A stretch of DNA of 64,000 bases from JBLNCE01 sp050260415 (GCA_050260415.1 JBLNCE010000085.1:71514-135513); one strand, 5' to 3'. Positions 1-8,312 are shown, counted from the stretch's first letter. The notes: generated from the sequence alone by a model not told the origin. A program made the numbers and translations.

Positions 1-816
1 CACGGTCAGGAAACCGCGCAGTACTTCCGTGCCGCCGTACCACAAGACAAGGCCGAAGGCGGCCGCGAAGACCAGTTCGATCGTGGGCGCGGTGACGGCC
101 ATGGCCTGGGTCGATTTCATCGAGGCGTTGAAGTTTGCCTCGTTTACCTTCGCGAAGCGCCGGGAGACGAGCTCCTCCAGCGTAAAAGCCTTGATCACCC
201 GGATACCCGAGAGGTTCTCTTGCAGCAGGGAGGCCAGATCGGCGGTTCTCTCCTGGAGCCGGCGGCTGATCCCGCGAATTCTCCGCGCGGCCTTCGAGAT
301 GACCCAACCCGCGACGGGGATGGCGGTCAGAGTCAGCAACGCCAAGCGCCAGTCCAAATAGAGGATGACGCCGAGGATCCCGAGGAGAAAAATGGTCTGA
401 TACACCAGATCGGCGGCCCCCGCGGAAACGCTGACCTGGATCAAGCCGATGTCGTTCGTTACCCGGGCCACGAGCTCCCCGACGCGATGCGTCTCGTGAT
501 AGGCGATGGACATGCGTTGCACGTGCTGGAAGATCTGATTGCGCAGATCCACGATTACCCGCTGGCCCACATAAGCCATTAAGTACTTCTGGGCGAAGGA
601 AAACAGCCCTTTGATCAGCGTCAGCGCGACAACCGCCAAGACAATCAGGCTCAAGACCAAGGAACTCAAGCCGGTGCTCAAACGGTCGACGACCCGTCCG
701 AATACCAAGGGAACGGCCAGATTCGCCCCCACCACGATCAAGAGCGCCACGAAGCCCATGGTGAATTGACGCCAGTGGGGAACCATGTATGAGAAGAGTC
801 TACGCGCCGTGTTCAT
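1..816 (-). CDS. ABC exporter, transmembrane half (MsbA/MDR-like), 3' end outside window
   Basis: Reading the minus strand from an ATG at 816 gives 272 open codons that run off the left edge of the window. The sequence is a type IV ABC exporter membrane domain: hydrophobic helices near residues 16-36 and 48-70, then a coupling-loop region (RVTNDIGLIQ) and the region ending RRLQERTADLASLLQENLSGIRVIKAF that precedes the late helices. The ATPase half would lie to the left and is not seen. The start overlaps the stop of the upstream LpxB-like gene by 17 bases, so the two are probably translated together. Such exporters flip lipids or glycolipids in the inner membrane. The substrate is inferred from the glycan genes around it. 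Confidence 0.8.
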   Translation of the reverse strand, partial: MNTARRLFSYMVPHWRQFTMGFVALLIVVGANLAVPLVFGRVVDRLSTGLSSLVLSLIVLAVVALTLIKGLFSFAQKYLMAYVGQRVIVDLRNQIFQHVQRMSIAYHETHRVGELVARVTNDIGLIQVSVSAGAADLVYQTIFLLGILGVILYLDWRLALLTLTAIPVAGWVISKAARRIRGISRRLQERTADLASLLQENLSGIRVIKAFTLEELVSRRFAKVNEANFNASMKSTQAMAVTAPTIELVFAAAFGLVLWYGGTEVLRGFLTV

Positions 817-2134
817 CGTATTTTGTTCCTCTGTCTCTTTCGGAGATGGCCCCGGCCCCGTATCGCTCCGTCAGGACTTCGGCGACTAGATGGGCCAGTC
901 TGACCGAGGCACCGGTTTCCCCGGCGAGACCCGCCAGACGTTGGGACATGTCCGCGCGGCGTCTTGGGTCGGAAAGCAATCGGATCGCCTGGCGGCCGAC
1001 ATCCTCGGGACTGATCTTGCCCCGCACTTCGGGAACGATAGCTGCGCCCGCCAGGCGGTTTGGCCAAGCGGTATATTCCACCTTGGCCAGGACCTTGGGC
1101 AGCAGCCAACGCTTGATCGCCCCGCCCAAGACGGGGATGCCGCCGATAAGGCCGGGCAAACCTTCCAAGGGAATGCGTTCGGGGTACTCGAGCTGGAGAA
1201 CCACGATCATGGGAACGTTCAGGTAAGCCAACTCGGCCGTGTTTGTTCCCGGGAGGGACAGGGCCAGATCCGCCGCTCCCATCAAGTCGTATTGACGGCC
1301 GCGTAAGACCGGGACCGTTAGTCCGCCACGCGTTCTGATTATTCCCGGGGATTCCCAAGCCGTGCGCCCATCCTCGGTCATGCGCCCCGGGATGTATTCG
1401 CCCGCAAACCCAAGCCGGCTCGCGCTCGCACCGGTTAACGCCTGTGCCAGTTGGTCCTCGGAAACAAACGGCGACAAGCTGATTATCGGCGCGATGTCCG
1501 TTATTTCCCCCGCCGCCAGCTGCGATGCCTGCAAAAGGAAAGGAGCCATGTACTCCAGATGTTGAGGACGGCTGCCGGGCATCAAGAGGAGCAGCGGGCG
1601 TTGACCGATGCCCAGCGCCCCGCGGACCTCCTCCGGCGGCAGTTCGGGTTTGACCGCGTCCAGCATCAAGTTGCCGATCACGCGCAGTTTCGCATCGCTT
1701 ACGCCTTTGCTCTGCAGCCGGCGGCCCATCTTCGTATAGGGCACGGCGAACCGGGCGAAGGACGCAGGCCAATTGGCCAGCCCCTCCGTATACGCGATGG
1801 CCGGGTAGCGCAACCTCTTGGCCAGGATTGCCGCATAGGCGAGGTCCCCGCCCAGAAAGAGGACCAGCCCGACCGGCGCAGGGACGAAACCTTTGGGCCG
1901 GACACCGAGGGTCGCGTATTTGATCACCTCTTTCGGGCCAATCACGCGCGCGACGCCCGGCAGCGACCCGATCACGCCGCATTCGGCGCCGCTGGCAAAC
2001 ATGCATGGGGGAACAAAGACCGAAATCTCCGTCTCCCAAGGCAATGCCTTGATCGCGTCCACGGCCGGACGAACCCAACCGGCGACCTCTCCCGGACTGT
2101 TTGTGGTGATAATGATATCGATCGGTCTCGGCAC
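800..2134 (-). CDS. LpxB-related glycosyltransferase-like protein
   Basis: A 444-residue protein resembling the lipid-A-disaccharide synthase superfamily (GT19-like, GT-B fold). It has an early SPGEVAGWVRPAV motif, a glycine-rich GLVLFLGGDLAYA stretch, LLLMPGSRPQHLEYM in the middle and SLPGTNTAELAYLNVP near the C-terminus, which matches the nucleotide-sugar-binding region of LpxB relatives. The open frame extends upstream to 2368, but those residues are low-complexity and lie inside the preceding gene. I chose the GTG at 2134 because a GAGGGTGA ribosome site sits just upstream; a GTG at 2158 is possible. It lies between a GT2 gene and an ABC exporter. Whether it acts on a lipid-A-like acceptor is not known: these 'lipid-A-disaccharide synthase-related' proteins also occur in bacteria without classical LPS. 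Confidence 0.7.
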   Translation of the reverse strand: MPRPIDIIITTNSPGEVAGWVRPAVDAIKALPWETEISVFVPPCMFASGAECGVIGSLPGVARVIGPKEVIKYATLGVRPKGFVPAPVGLVLFLGGDLAYAAILAKRLRYPAIAYTEGLANWPASFARFAVPYTKMGRRLQSKGVSDAKLRVIGNLMLDAVKPELPPEEVRGALGIGQRPLLLLMPGSRPQHLEYMAPFLLQASQLAAGEITDIAPIISLSPFVSEDQLAQALTGASASRLGFAGEYIPGRMTEDGRTAWESPGIIRTRGGLTVPVLRGRQYDLMGAADLALSLPGTNTAELAYLNVPMIVVLQLEYPERIPLEGLPGLIGGIPVLGGAIKRWLLPKVLAKVEYTAWPNRLAGAAIVPEVRGKISPEDVGRQAIRLLSDPRRRADMSQRLAGLAGETGASVRLAHLVAEVLTERYGAGAISERDRGTKYDEHGA

Positions 2135-2166
2135 AGAATCACCCTCGTCCTTGCCCACGATGCGAT

Positions 2167-3099
2167 TCACTCGGAGGATTGACTGGCGGGCCGGGTACGG
2201 GCGCGCGCGCCGGCAAGCGCCCGCACTTTTCTTTGCGCCTCGGTGAGATCCGCGAGACTGCCTGCCAAGGCCGCCAAAGCGGCCGGGTCGGCGGCCTTCG
2301 CGGACTCGCGGGCCAGGGCGGCACGGGTCCGGCGCAGCCGGAGCTTGATATCCAGCATGATCGCCCAATAGGCAAGGAAGGCCAAGATAGGATAGTGTTT
2401 TTGGAAGTAGTACAGATTGCTCGGAAAGAGTTCCCGCGTGATACGGCTTCGGTTTTGTTTGGCGCCTTGGGCTTGATAATGGATTACCCGGGCTTGCGGA
2501 AGAAACATGAACCGATGGCCGCGACGAACCGCCCGGGTGATCCAGTCTAGGTCCTCATTATAGAAGAAGTATTTCTCATCGAGCAATCCCACATCCTGCC
2601 AAACCCTACTTCTTGTCATTTGAAAACCCGTCCCCATGAAAGTGACCCTGAAGATGCGCCGGTAACTGGGCTTTATACTGGCGATGATTGCGGTTCGCAC
2701 CAACTGGCGGCGGCCGTCGGGGAAGAACAGATCGCCGCAGACTCCGGCAACATCGGCATGATTGACGAGATAATCATGCATGGCGTTAATGGTGCCAGGC
2801 AAGACCAGAATATCACTATTGAGCAGCATAATATAACTAGAATCGATACTTTTGCGTATTCCTTGATTATAAGCTCTAGCAGGTCCCAGGTTTTCGTTAT
2901 TAGCAATAATAATAACTTCGGGAAAGTTCTCTTGTATCGCTTCAATCGTTCCATCGTTTGAATAATTATCAACGACAATGATTTGATGGCTAAAGCTTGT
3001 CGCCTTTAAATCCTCATAGACCGAGGCAAGACATTCTAATACCAGCTTGCGCGTTCGGTAGGTTACGATTACGATGGATAATTCAGGTGCCACGGTCAT
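2167..3099 (-). CDS. Family 2 glycosyltransferase (rhamnosyltransferase-like)
   Basis: A 310-residue GT-A enzyme. The N-terminus has LSIVIVTYRTRKLVLECLASV and IIVVDNYSNDGT, the nucleotide-sugar-binding start of GT2 enzymes. MLLNSDILV (around residue 95) carries the acidic metal-binding motif, and FFYNEDLDWITR (around residue 180) is the typical E-D-x-D acceptor motif of the WbbL/rhamnosyl branch. The last 60 residues are basic and alanine-rich, with a hydrophobic stretch (AYWAIMLDIKL) that may anchor it to the membrane. The stop at 2167 is 33 bases before the GTG chosen for the LpxB-related gene, so the two form one minus-strand operon. The sugar donor and acceptor cannot be told from sequence. 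It likely adds a sugar to a surface glycan. Confidence 0.85.
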   Translation of the reverse strand: MTVAPELSIVIVTYRTRKLVLECLASVYEDLKATSFSHQIIVVDNYSNDGTIEAIQENFPEVIIIANNENLGPARAYNQGIRKSIDSSYIMLLNSDILVLPGTINAMHDYLVNHADVAGVCGDLFFPDGRRQLVRTAIIASIKPSYRRIFRVTFMGTGFQMTRSRVWQDVGLLDEKYFFYNEDLDWITRAVRRGHRFMFLPQARVIHYQAQGAKQNRSRITRELFPSNLYYFQKHYPILAFLAYWAIMLDIKLRLRRTRAALARESAKAADPAALAALAGSLADLTEAQRKVRALAGARARTRPASQSSE

Positions 3100-3170
3100 T
3101 CATCACAACCTTAGTTTACATGTAATAGAGAGCACATGAGATATGGCAAGCTGTGCAAGACTCCATCCTC

Positions 3171-4271
3171 TTACAAACAGGACCAGATCGCCTTTGCCGC
3201 CCTTTTGGCGGCGTTTCCATCCGGCTCGTGGAATATGTACCGGAAAAGTTCCTCCCGCACGGAGCGATTCTTTTCCGGATGGGCCAGGCTTTCCATGATC
3301 GCCTGCCAAGCAACCCCTTTTTTCCTTACGACCTTTCCCGCCCGCCAGACCCAGGTGGCTCTTCTTCCGCCGAGGCGGTAGATGGAATCCAGGAAGACCA
3401 TGGGGCGGTTAAAGGCCAGATATTCGTGGGTAACGCTTGAGACATCCCCGACGAGAAGGTCGGAGGCGGCCATGACGGGAATGATGTCCGGCGCGTAATC
3501 GATCAAGCGCACATTTGGACGGTTTGACGCGAGGCTCGCGATCAAAGGGTAGTATTTATGATCGTACTTCTTCGTATTCGGGTGAAGCTTGATGATAAGA
3601 TTGACGCTATCCGGAACGCCTGCGATGATCTCACGGCAGAATCGCGCGATACTCGAATTGCCGTATGAATCGCGCCAGGTCGGCGCGTATAAAACGCTGG
3701 GTTTCGAGGGATCGAGCCTTAAGCGGCCGAGCTCAACCTCTCTGGAGAGCTGGCCGTTGAAGACCCGATCGAGCTTCGAATAGCCGACGATCTCCACGCG
3801 CAGCCGCTGAAGCAGTCCGCGCGCGGCAAGATCGTCGCGAAGCTTCCTGCCCGGCAGCAGGACGAGAGCGTATTGCTCCAGGCGGCGGTCGACATTATAA
3901 GGTTTGTCCGAGGTACCGTGAAAAACTTGGATATGTTTCGCCGGAATCCCGGCAAAAGACTTGGCGGTAAAATCACTGTGCACGATGATTTCCGGTGCGA
4001 GCGCGCGCATCCTTTCGACAGCCGCCGGCCGATCCCGGTATAGTTCGAGATCGGTTCCCGGGTATTCTTGTTCGATGACGGTTTTGGTATCGCCGCCGTC
4101 CGTAAGGATCGTACCGCCGGTTTCTTTCAAGATGTAGATAAAAGACGGTATCTGGTGGATCGAATTATCGACGAAATAAACGATCGTTTTGATCACCCCA
4201 TCCGCGACAGCCTCGCGCATAATCCCGTGCGTCGATACGCAAAAACCGCCTTGCCGAATGCGCCGGGACAA
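3171..4271 (-). CDS. CDP-glycerol glycerophosphotransferase-like protein (TagB/TagF family)
   Basis: A protein of up to 366 residues in the GT-B TagB/SpsB family that transfers polyol phosphate in wall teichoic acid or capsule synthesis. Recognisable blocks are HIQVFHGTSDKPYN (the HGT motif) near residue 110, VLYAPTWRDSYGNSS near 200, LIIKLHPNTKK near 235, and ASDLLVGDVSSVTHEYLAFNRPM near 285; the last corresponds to the CDP-glycerol-binding site. The start is uncertain: the longest frame begins at a TTG (4271) without a clear ribosome site, and an ATG at 4220 is an alternative. It is transcribed toward the GT2 gene with a 71-base gap, and divergently from the SAM-riboswitch operon. A role in a secondary surface polymer is inferred. 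Confidence 0.75.
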   Translation of the reverse strand: MSRRIRQGGFCVSTHGIMREAVADGVIKTIVYFVDNSIHQIPSFIYILKETGGTILTDGGDTKTVIEQEYPGTDLELYRDRPAAVERMRALAPEIIVHSDFTAKSFAGIPAKHIQVFHGTSDKPYNVDRRLEQYALVLLPGRKLRDDLAARGLLQRLRVEIVGYSKLDRVFNGQLSREVELGRLRLDPSKPSVLYAPTWRDSYGNSSIARFCREIIAGVPDSVNLIIKLHPNTKKYDHKYYPLIASLASNRPNVRLIDYAPDIIPVMAASDLLVGDVSSVTHEYLAFNRPMVFLDSIYRLGGRRATWVWRAGKVVRKKGVAWQAIMESLAHPEKNRSVREELFRYIFHEPDGNAAKRAAKAIWSCL

Positions 4272-4391
4272 GACTTCGCGACACCGGCCAGGTCTATCTG
4301 GTAATTTCGCCTATCCCCCTTGGATTCCTGCCTGGCTTGGTCGACAAGGAAGAAGCATCACGACCGCGTGAGACACGACCGCGTGTCCGCC

Positions 4392-4421
4392 TTGACACCG
4401 CGCCGCAGGCTGTGCTATACT
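4392..4421 (+). promoter_or_regulatory. Sigma-A-type promoter of the homocysteine operon
   Basis: A perfect TTGACA at 4392-4397 is followed after 18 bases by TATACT at 4416-4421. It sits just upstream of the SAM-I aptamer, so the transcript would begin around 4428 and include the whole riboswitch. Confidence 0.8.
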
Positions 4422-4443
4422 CGGTGAAAAGTTCATAGTCTGA

Positions 4444-4577
4444 CTCTTATCTAGAGAGGTCGAGGGACTGGCCCGATGAAGCCTCGGCAACCAGGCTGTT
4501 GGTGTTCTCGATCGATCGAGGGCGCCGTGAGCCAGGTGCCAAATCCTGCAAAGACTGTGGTCTTTGAGAGATGAGAG
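4444..4577 (+). ncRNA. SAM-I (S-box) riboswitch aptamer
   Basis: The P1 helix is formed by CTCTTATCT (4444-4452) and AGATGAGAG (4569-4577). Between them are the conserved S-box elements: AGAGAGG, GAGGGACTGGCCC, GATGAAGCC, CGGCAACC, and GGTGCCAAATCC ahead of the last helix. The aptamer binds S-adenosylmethionine. A terminator lies 15 bases downstream, so high SAM should stop transcription before the homocysteine genes. The match to the family consensus is strong by eye; no covariance search was run. Confidence 0.95.
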
Positions 4578-4591
4578 GAGCGGCGCCTGAA

Positions 4592-4626
4592 AAGCGGCCT
4601 CTTCTCGGGAAGGGGCCGCTTCTTTT
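4592..4626 (+). terminator. Riboswitch expression-platform terminator
   Basis: AAGCGGCC (4592-4599) pairs with GGCCGCTT (4614-4621), followed by CTTTTG. Together with the upstream aptamer this is a transcription-attenuation platform that is terminated when SAM is bound. Confidence 0.85.
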
Positions 4627-4668
4627 GATGCCCCGAAGCCAAGCGTCATGAGCAGGGAGTGATGACCG

Positions 4669-5832
4669 ATGAAAACCTTTGCGGAGATCAATGAGCGTCT
4701 TCGCGCGGGCAAGGCCGTGGTCCTCACGGCCGAGGAAGTAATCCCGCTGGTCAAGGAGAAAGGCCCGCGGGCGGTGGCGGCGGAAGTGGACGTGGTGACC
4801 ACCGCCACTTTCGGTCCGATGTGCAGCAGTGGCATGTTCGTCAACTTCGGTCATTCCGACCCGCCGATCAAGATGGCCAAGGCATGGCTGAACGACGTGC
4901 CCGTCTACGCCGGCGTGGCCGCCGTTGACGGCTATCTGGGTGCGACCGAATTGTCGGAGACCAGGGGGATGGAGTACGGAGGGGCGCACGTAATCGAGGA
5001 TCTCCTGGCGGGGAAGAAAATCAGACTTCGCGCCACCTCTTACGGCACCGATTGTTATCCCCGGAGGGAGATCGAGACCACGGTCGACCTGGCCCATCTT
5101 AATCAGGCCTATCTTTTTAATCCGCGCAATGCGTATCAGAATTATCCGGTCGCCGTCAACAGCTCGGCGCGCACCATCTATACTTACATGGGCACGCTCC
5201 TGCCTCATTTCGGCAACGCCACCTACTCGAGCGCCGGCGAGCTGAGTCCGCTGCTGAACGACCCGCTTTACCGGACCATTGGCGTGGGGACCAGGGTCTT
5301 TATCGGCGGAACCATCGGGTATGTAGCTTGGGAAGGCACCCAGCACAACCCGGGGCAGGCGCGCGCCGATAACGGCGTCCCGATCTCCGGCGCGGGGACG
5401 CTGGCGTTGATCGGAAATCTCAAGGAGATGAACCGGCGCTATTTGCGCGCGGCCGTCTTTAACCGTTACGGGGTAACCATGTATGTCGGGGTCGGAGTGC
5501 CGATCCCGATCCTGGATGAAGAGATGGCCAGGTACGTTGGGGTCAGTAATGCCGAGATCCGTTCGACCGTAGTGGATTATAGCGTACCGAGCCGCACCAG
5601 GCCCAATTTCGGCCAGGTCACCTACGCCGAGCTGCGTTCCGGGCATCTGGAGCTCGAAGGCCGCCGGATTCCGACCGCGCCCCTTTCCAGCCTTGCGCGG
5701 GCCCGCGAGATCGCGAATATCCTCAAGGATTGGCTGCGAAACGGACGTTTCCTGCTCCAGGAGCCCATACAGCCCTTGCCGGCGGAGAACAGGCCGCAGC
5801 CACTGGAAGATGACGGAGAGGAGCGGGCGTAA
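4669..5832 (+). CDS. Homocysteine biosynthesis protein (DUF39/COG1900)
   Basis: A 387-residue member of the DUF39/HcyBio family. In methanogens and many anaerobes this family works with a small ferredoxin-like partner to turn aspartate semialdehyde plus sulfide into homocysteine, replacing O-acylhomoserine sulfhydrylation. The conserved N-terminus (MKTFAEINERLRAGKAV) and the block TTATFGPMCSSGMFVNFGH, with its cysteine near residue 57, are visible. Further conserved parts are GVAAVDGYLGATEL and ATSYGTDCYPRREI. The ATG at 4669 has an AGGGAGTGA ribosome site. The gene stops 2 bases before the next ATG, and the operon is headed by a SAM-I riboswitch, which fits a step leading to methionine. Residue-level catalysis is not settled for this family. 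Confidence 0.93.
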   Translation: MKTFAEINERLRAGKAVVLTAEEVIPLVKEKGPRAVAAEVDVVTTATFGPMCSSGMFVNFGHSDPPIKMAKAWLNDVPVYAGVAAVDGYLGATELSETRGMEYGGAHVIEDLLAGKKIRLRATSYGTDCYPRREIETTVDLAHLNQAYLFNPRNAYQNYPVAVNSSARTIYTYMGTLLPHFGNATYSSAGELSPLLNDPLYRTIGVGTRVFIGGTIGYVAWEGTQHNPGQARADNGVPISGAGTLALIGNLKEMNRRYLRAAVFNRYGVTMYVGVGVPIPILDEEMARYVGVSNAEIRSTVVDYSVPSRTRPNFGQVTYAELRSGHLELEGRRIPTAPLSSLARAREIANILKDWLRNGRFLLQEPIQPLPAENRPQPLEDDGEERA

Positions 5833-5834
5833 TC

Positions 5835-6245
5835 ATGGTGAAGAAACGCGTGGTGCTGACCTTCCCGCCGGAACTGACCGAGGTGCCGATCACCTACCAC
5901 CTCGTCAAGGACTTCGATCTGTCCCTTAACATCCTGAAAGCGAAGATCGTCCCCGGCGAAGAGGGCAAGCTCGTACTGGAACTGGCCAACGGCACGCTGG
6001 CGAACATCGCCGCCGGGTTGGAATTCCTCCGCGCGAAAGGTATCACCGTGGAGCCGGTGAGTAAGGAAATCACGCTCGCGGAGGAAGAGTGCGTTCATTG
6101 CGGCGCCTGCATCGGAGTATGTCAATCCGGGGCGTTGTCCCTGGATCCCGTGACCGCCGAGCTACGGTTCGACCGGGAGCAATGCATCGTCTGCGAGCTT
6201 TGCGTGCATGCCTGCCCGGCCCGGGTCATCAAGGTAACCTTCTGA
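5835..6245 (+). CDS. NIL-domain, two-[4Fe-4S] ferredoxin partner of homocysteine synthesis
   Basis: A 136-residue protein. Residues 1 to about 78 form a NIL domain (VLTFPPELTEVPITYHLV), the small ligand-binding fold also seen in methionine importers. Residues about 85-130 carry two classical 4Fe-4S motifs, CVHCGACIGVC and CIVCELCVHAC, each followed by proline or a Q-S-G turn. This matches the MA1822-type ferredoxin encoded with the DUF39 protein in methanogens, where the pair makes homocysteine from aspartate semialdehyde and sulfide. It lies 2 bases after the DUF39 gene, and its stop shares one base with the next start (TGATG). That points to one translationally coupled operon. Confidence 0.93.
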   Translation: MVKKRVVLTFPPELTEVPITYHLVKDFDLSLNILKAKIVPGEEGKLVLELANGTLANIAAGLEFLRAKGITVEPVSKEITLAEEECVHCGACIGVCQSGALSLDPVTAELRFDREQCIVCELCVHACPARVIKVTF

Positions 6246-7000
6246 TGGACCGCTCGTACCGCCGGTTCATGAGTCCGGGAGATCTGACCGGTTTCCGGGT
6301 CGTGGTGGGTGAGACCGATCTGTGGGTGGCGGCGGAAACGGATCTGTCCATTCCGCTTAAGCGCCGGGTGGAGTTCCATCGGCGTCAGTTAAAGGCCTAT
6401 ATAGCGCGGGATCCCCTTTTCGCGGACGCGCTTGTCCCCATCAGGGGCCTGCCCGGGGCCCCCCCGCTGATCGCACGCATGTTGTCGGCGGCGGACATCG
6501 CGGGCGTGGGGCCCATGGCCGCGGTGGCCGGGGCGATCGCGCAAGCGGTCGGGGAGGATTTGCGCGCGGAGAGTCCGGAGATCATCATCGAGAACGGCGG
6601 GGATCTCTTTCTTCGTTCCCGCGCTAAGAGAACCATTGCGGTTCTGGCCGGCGAGTCCTGCTTCAGCGGCAGATTGGGCATGGTCGTTCCCCCGTGCCCC
6701 GACGGATTCAGCGTCTGCACCTCGGCCGGCACGGTTGGACCTTCATTATCCCTAGGACGGGCGGATGCGGCCGTGGTCGCGGCGGAGGACGCGGCCCTTG
6801 CCGACGCGGTCGCCACCGCCCTCGGTAATCGCGTCAAGGCGGCAGGCGATCTGGAGGCGGCGGTCTCCTGGGCGACCAGCCTGCCCGGAGTGCGGGGGGC
6901 CCTGGCCGTTCTCGGCTCCAACTTGGCGGCTTCCGGTGAGATGACGCTCTGCGCGCTATCCGAATCCGATCGGCGCGAAGACAACAAACCTACAACATAA
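6245..7000 (+). CDS. UPF0280 (COG2122) ApbE-like protein, sulfide assimilation
   Basis: A 251-residue UPF0280 protein starting at the ATG that shares its A with the stop of the preceding gene. Family marks are RDPLFADALVPI near residue 58, the small-residue-rich segment GPMAAVAGAIAQAVGE, and IIENGGDLFL near 118, followed by a conserved CTSAGTVGPSLSLG block. COG2122 (MA1715 in Methanosarcina) is reported to aid assimilation of low sulfide into homocysteine, so its place behind the DUF39 and ferredoxin genes fits. The fold is related to ApbE flavin transferases, but the FAD-binding residues of true ApbE are not obvious here. The upstream extension of the frame to 6089 is spurious. Confidence 0.88.
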   Translation: MDRSYRRFMSPGDLTGFRVVVGETDLWVAAETDLSIPLKRRVEFHRRQLKAYIARDPLFADALVPIRGLPGAPPLIARMLSAADIAGVGPMAAVAGAIAQAVGEDLRAESPEIIIENGGDLFLRSRAKRTIAVLAGESCFSGRLGMVVPPCPDGFSVCTSAGTVGPSLSLGRADAAVVAAEDAALADAVATALGNRVKAAGDLEAAVSWATSLPGVRGALAVLGSNLAASGEMTLCALSESDRREDNKPTT

Positions 7001-7045
7001 TGTCGCATGGCGCCGGAACTCGGTATCCCATGACGCAATCTAGTC

Positions 7046-7071
7046 GATACAGGCTTCGGCCTGTTTTTTTG
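7046..7071 (+). terminator. Intrinsic terminator after the homocysteine operon
   Basis: ACAGGC (7049-7054), a TTCG tetraloop and GCCTGT (7059-7064) are followed by six more T residues. It is 45 bases after the UPF0280 stop. Confidence 0.9.
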
Positions 7072-7159
7072 TTCTCCAAAGCATAAACGGGGGGTTGCCT
7101 GAACAAAATGAAATAGAAGTATTTGCTAACACTGGCAAGCCGACTGGAGGTATTGCGGA

Positions 7160-8167
7160 ATGACAAAGATGGAAGGGGCGGCATCCGAAGCCGCGAAGAG
7201 CCGTCGTGCAAGGTATACGACGGAAGAAAACGAGATGCTCTTCGAACACTGGTGGGATCCAAAGAAACGCCGCGAGTTGCCGCGCTTGGTCGGAAGGAAT
7301 CTCACGGCCCTGAGAAGCCAGTTTTGCAGGCTCCTAAAAGAAAAAGGCATCTCCAACGACGATTATTACCGTCTCATGGGCGAGCGTCACGGCCGCGCGA
7401 ATTCCGGGCGTAACGGCCTGCGCCAGCGTATCCGGGCTGATAACGAAAGGGACGAGATCATCCTGGAGGTCTTCGCCAAACACCATGCCTTGGGGAACAC
7501 CAAAACCAAGGCCTGTGAGGAACTGCGAAAGGTGCTGGGCGTCGAGACCAACAATTCGGCTCTCAAGTTGCGCTTCTATAGGCTGATGAACAAGCGCGGG
7601 CTGACCAATCAGGAGCTGATGGAACTGGGGCGCAAGAGTCTGGCCAAGTATGCGATACGGCCGGAGAGCGTCACGGAAGACACATTGCAGGAGAAAACGG
7701 CGCCGCCGCCGGAACCAGCGGTGGCGGAAAAGGCGGACACGGAACGATATCCTTCCGATCTCGCCCTGCTCGCGCAGCTGGCCAATCTGCCGCGGGAGAT
7801 GGGAGAGATACGGCGGCGCCTGGCCAGCTTGGAGGAAGCTCAACGCCATCAGCTGGATCTGCGTGGGTTTATCGAGCATCTCCTGGCGGTGGAGCGGGAC
7901 CTCAAGGAAGAAGATCGGTTACGGACGGAGATCCAGGCGCTTCATGAACAGAAATATCAGCTCAGCCAGGAATTGGCGGCTGAGAAGAAGCGCATGCGGG
8001 CACGCGAGGAAGAGCTGGCCGAGGTACATCAGACGGTGAACAACGTGCTTTCCGAGTTCATGCAACTGGAAAGCGTGGCCAAGTTGGCTTCCCTGGGCGA
8101 CTTCATCCGCCGGCTCGAAGTGACCGTGGACCAGTTCGGAAACGTGTTGAAGTGCAGACGGATTTAG
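7160..8167 (+). CDS. RsfA-like (Myb/SANT-type) regulator with C-terminal coiled coil
   Basis: A 335-residue protein that starts at an ATG 9 bases after GGAGG. The first 170 residues hold two SANT/Myb-like units: an N-terminal one beginning RRARYTTEENEMLFEHWW and a second beginning ADNERDEIILEVFAKHHALGN and ending SALKLRFYRLMNKRG. The second resembles the RsfA/YwfN family of prespore regulators in Bacillus. Residues about 175-210 are a P/E-rich linker. The rest (about 215-320) is highly charged with heptad-like leucines (LDLRGFIEHLLAVERDLKEED), so probably a coiled coil for dimerisation. Monocistronic, between two terminated operons. A DNA-binding regulator, perhaps of sporulation, is likely; targets are unknown. 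Confidence 0.6.
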   Translation: MTKMEGAASEAAKSRRARYTTEENEMLFEHWWDPKKRRELPRLVGRNLTALRSQFCRLLKEKGISNDDYYRLMGERHGRANSGRNGLRQRIRADNERDEIILEVFAKHHALGNTKTKACEELRKVLGVETNNSALKLRFYRLMNKRGLTNQELMELGRKSLAKYAIRPESVTEDTLQEKTAPPPEPAVAEKADTERYPSDLALLAQLANLPREMGEIRRRLASLEEAQRHQLDLRGFIEHLLAVERDLKEEDRLRTEIQALHEQKYQLSQELAAEKKRMRAREEELAEVHQTVNNVLSEFMQLESVAKLASLGDFIRRLEVTVDQFGNVLKCRRI

Positions 8168-8247
8168 AATAATAACGCCCCTCGTCGCTGGTCGCTCGTC
8201 ACGCGGGGGCCTCGCCCAGGTCGCAAAGGGAAAATCGGGAGAACCGG

Positions 8248-8283
8248 TTCCGTAGGGGCGCGCGGCCGTGCGCCCCTACGGAA
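8248..8283. repeat. Perfect 14-bp inverted repeat, GTAGGGGCGC type
   Basis: TTCCGTAGGGGCGC (8248-8261) is the exact reverse complement of 8270-8283, with an 8-base centre. It lies in the gap between the RsfA-like gene and the infC promoter. No T-run follows, so it is not a standard terminator. Palindromes of this kind recur as dispersed repeats in many bacterial genomes; copy number here cannot be seen. Confidence 0.8.
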
Positions 8284-8312
8284 CACATCCCTTGCGCGGC
8301 GCCGCGCCCGTC

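Noticed and set aside
4447..5646. 399-codon minus frame across the SAM riboswitch and homocysteine gene.
   Set aside because: Antisense shadow of a gene with strong motifs; no ribosome site and no domain.
7334..7879. Minus-strand frame within the RsfA-like gene.
   Set aside because: Shadow of a gene with a good start and Myb-like motifs.
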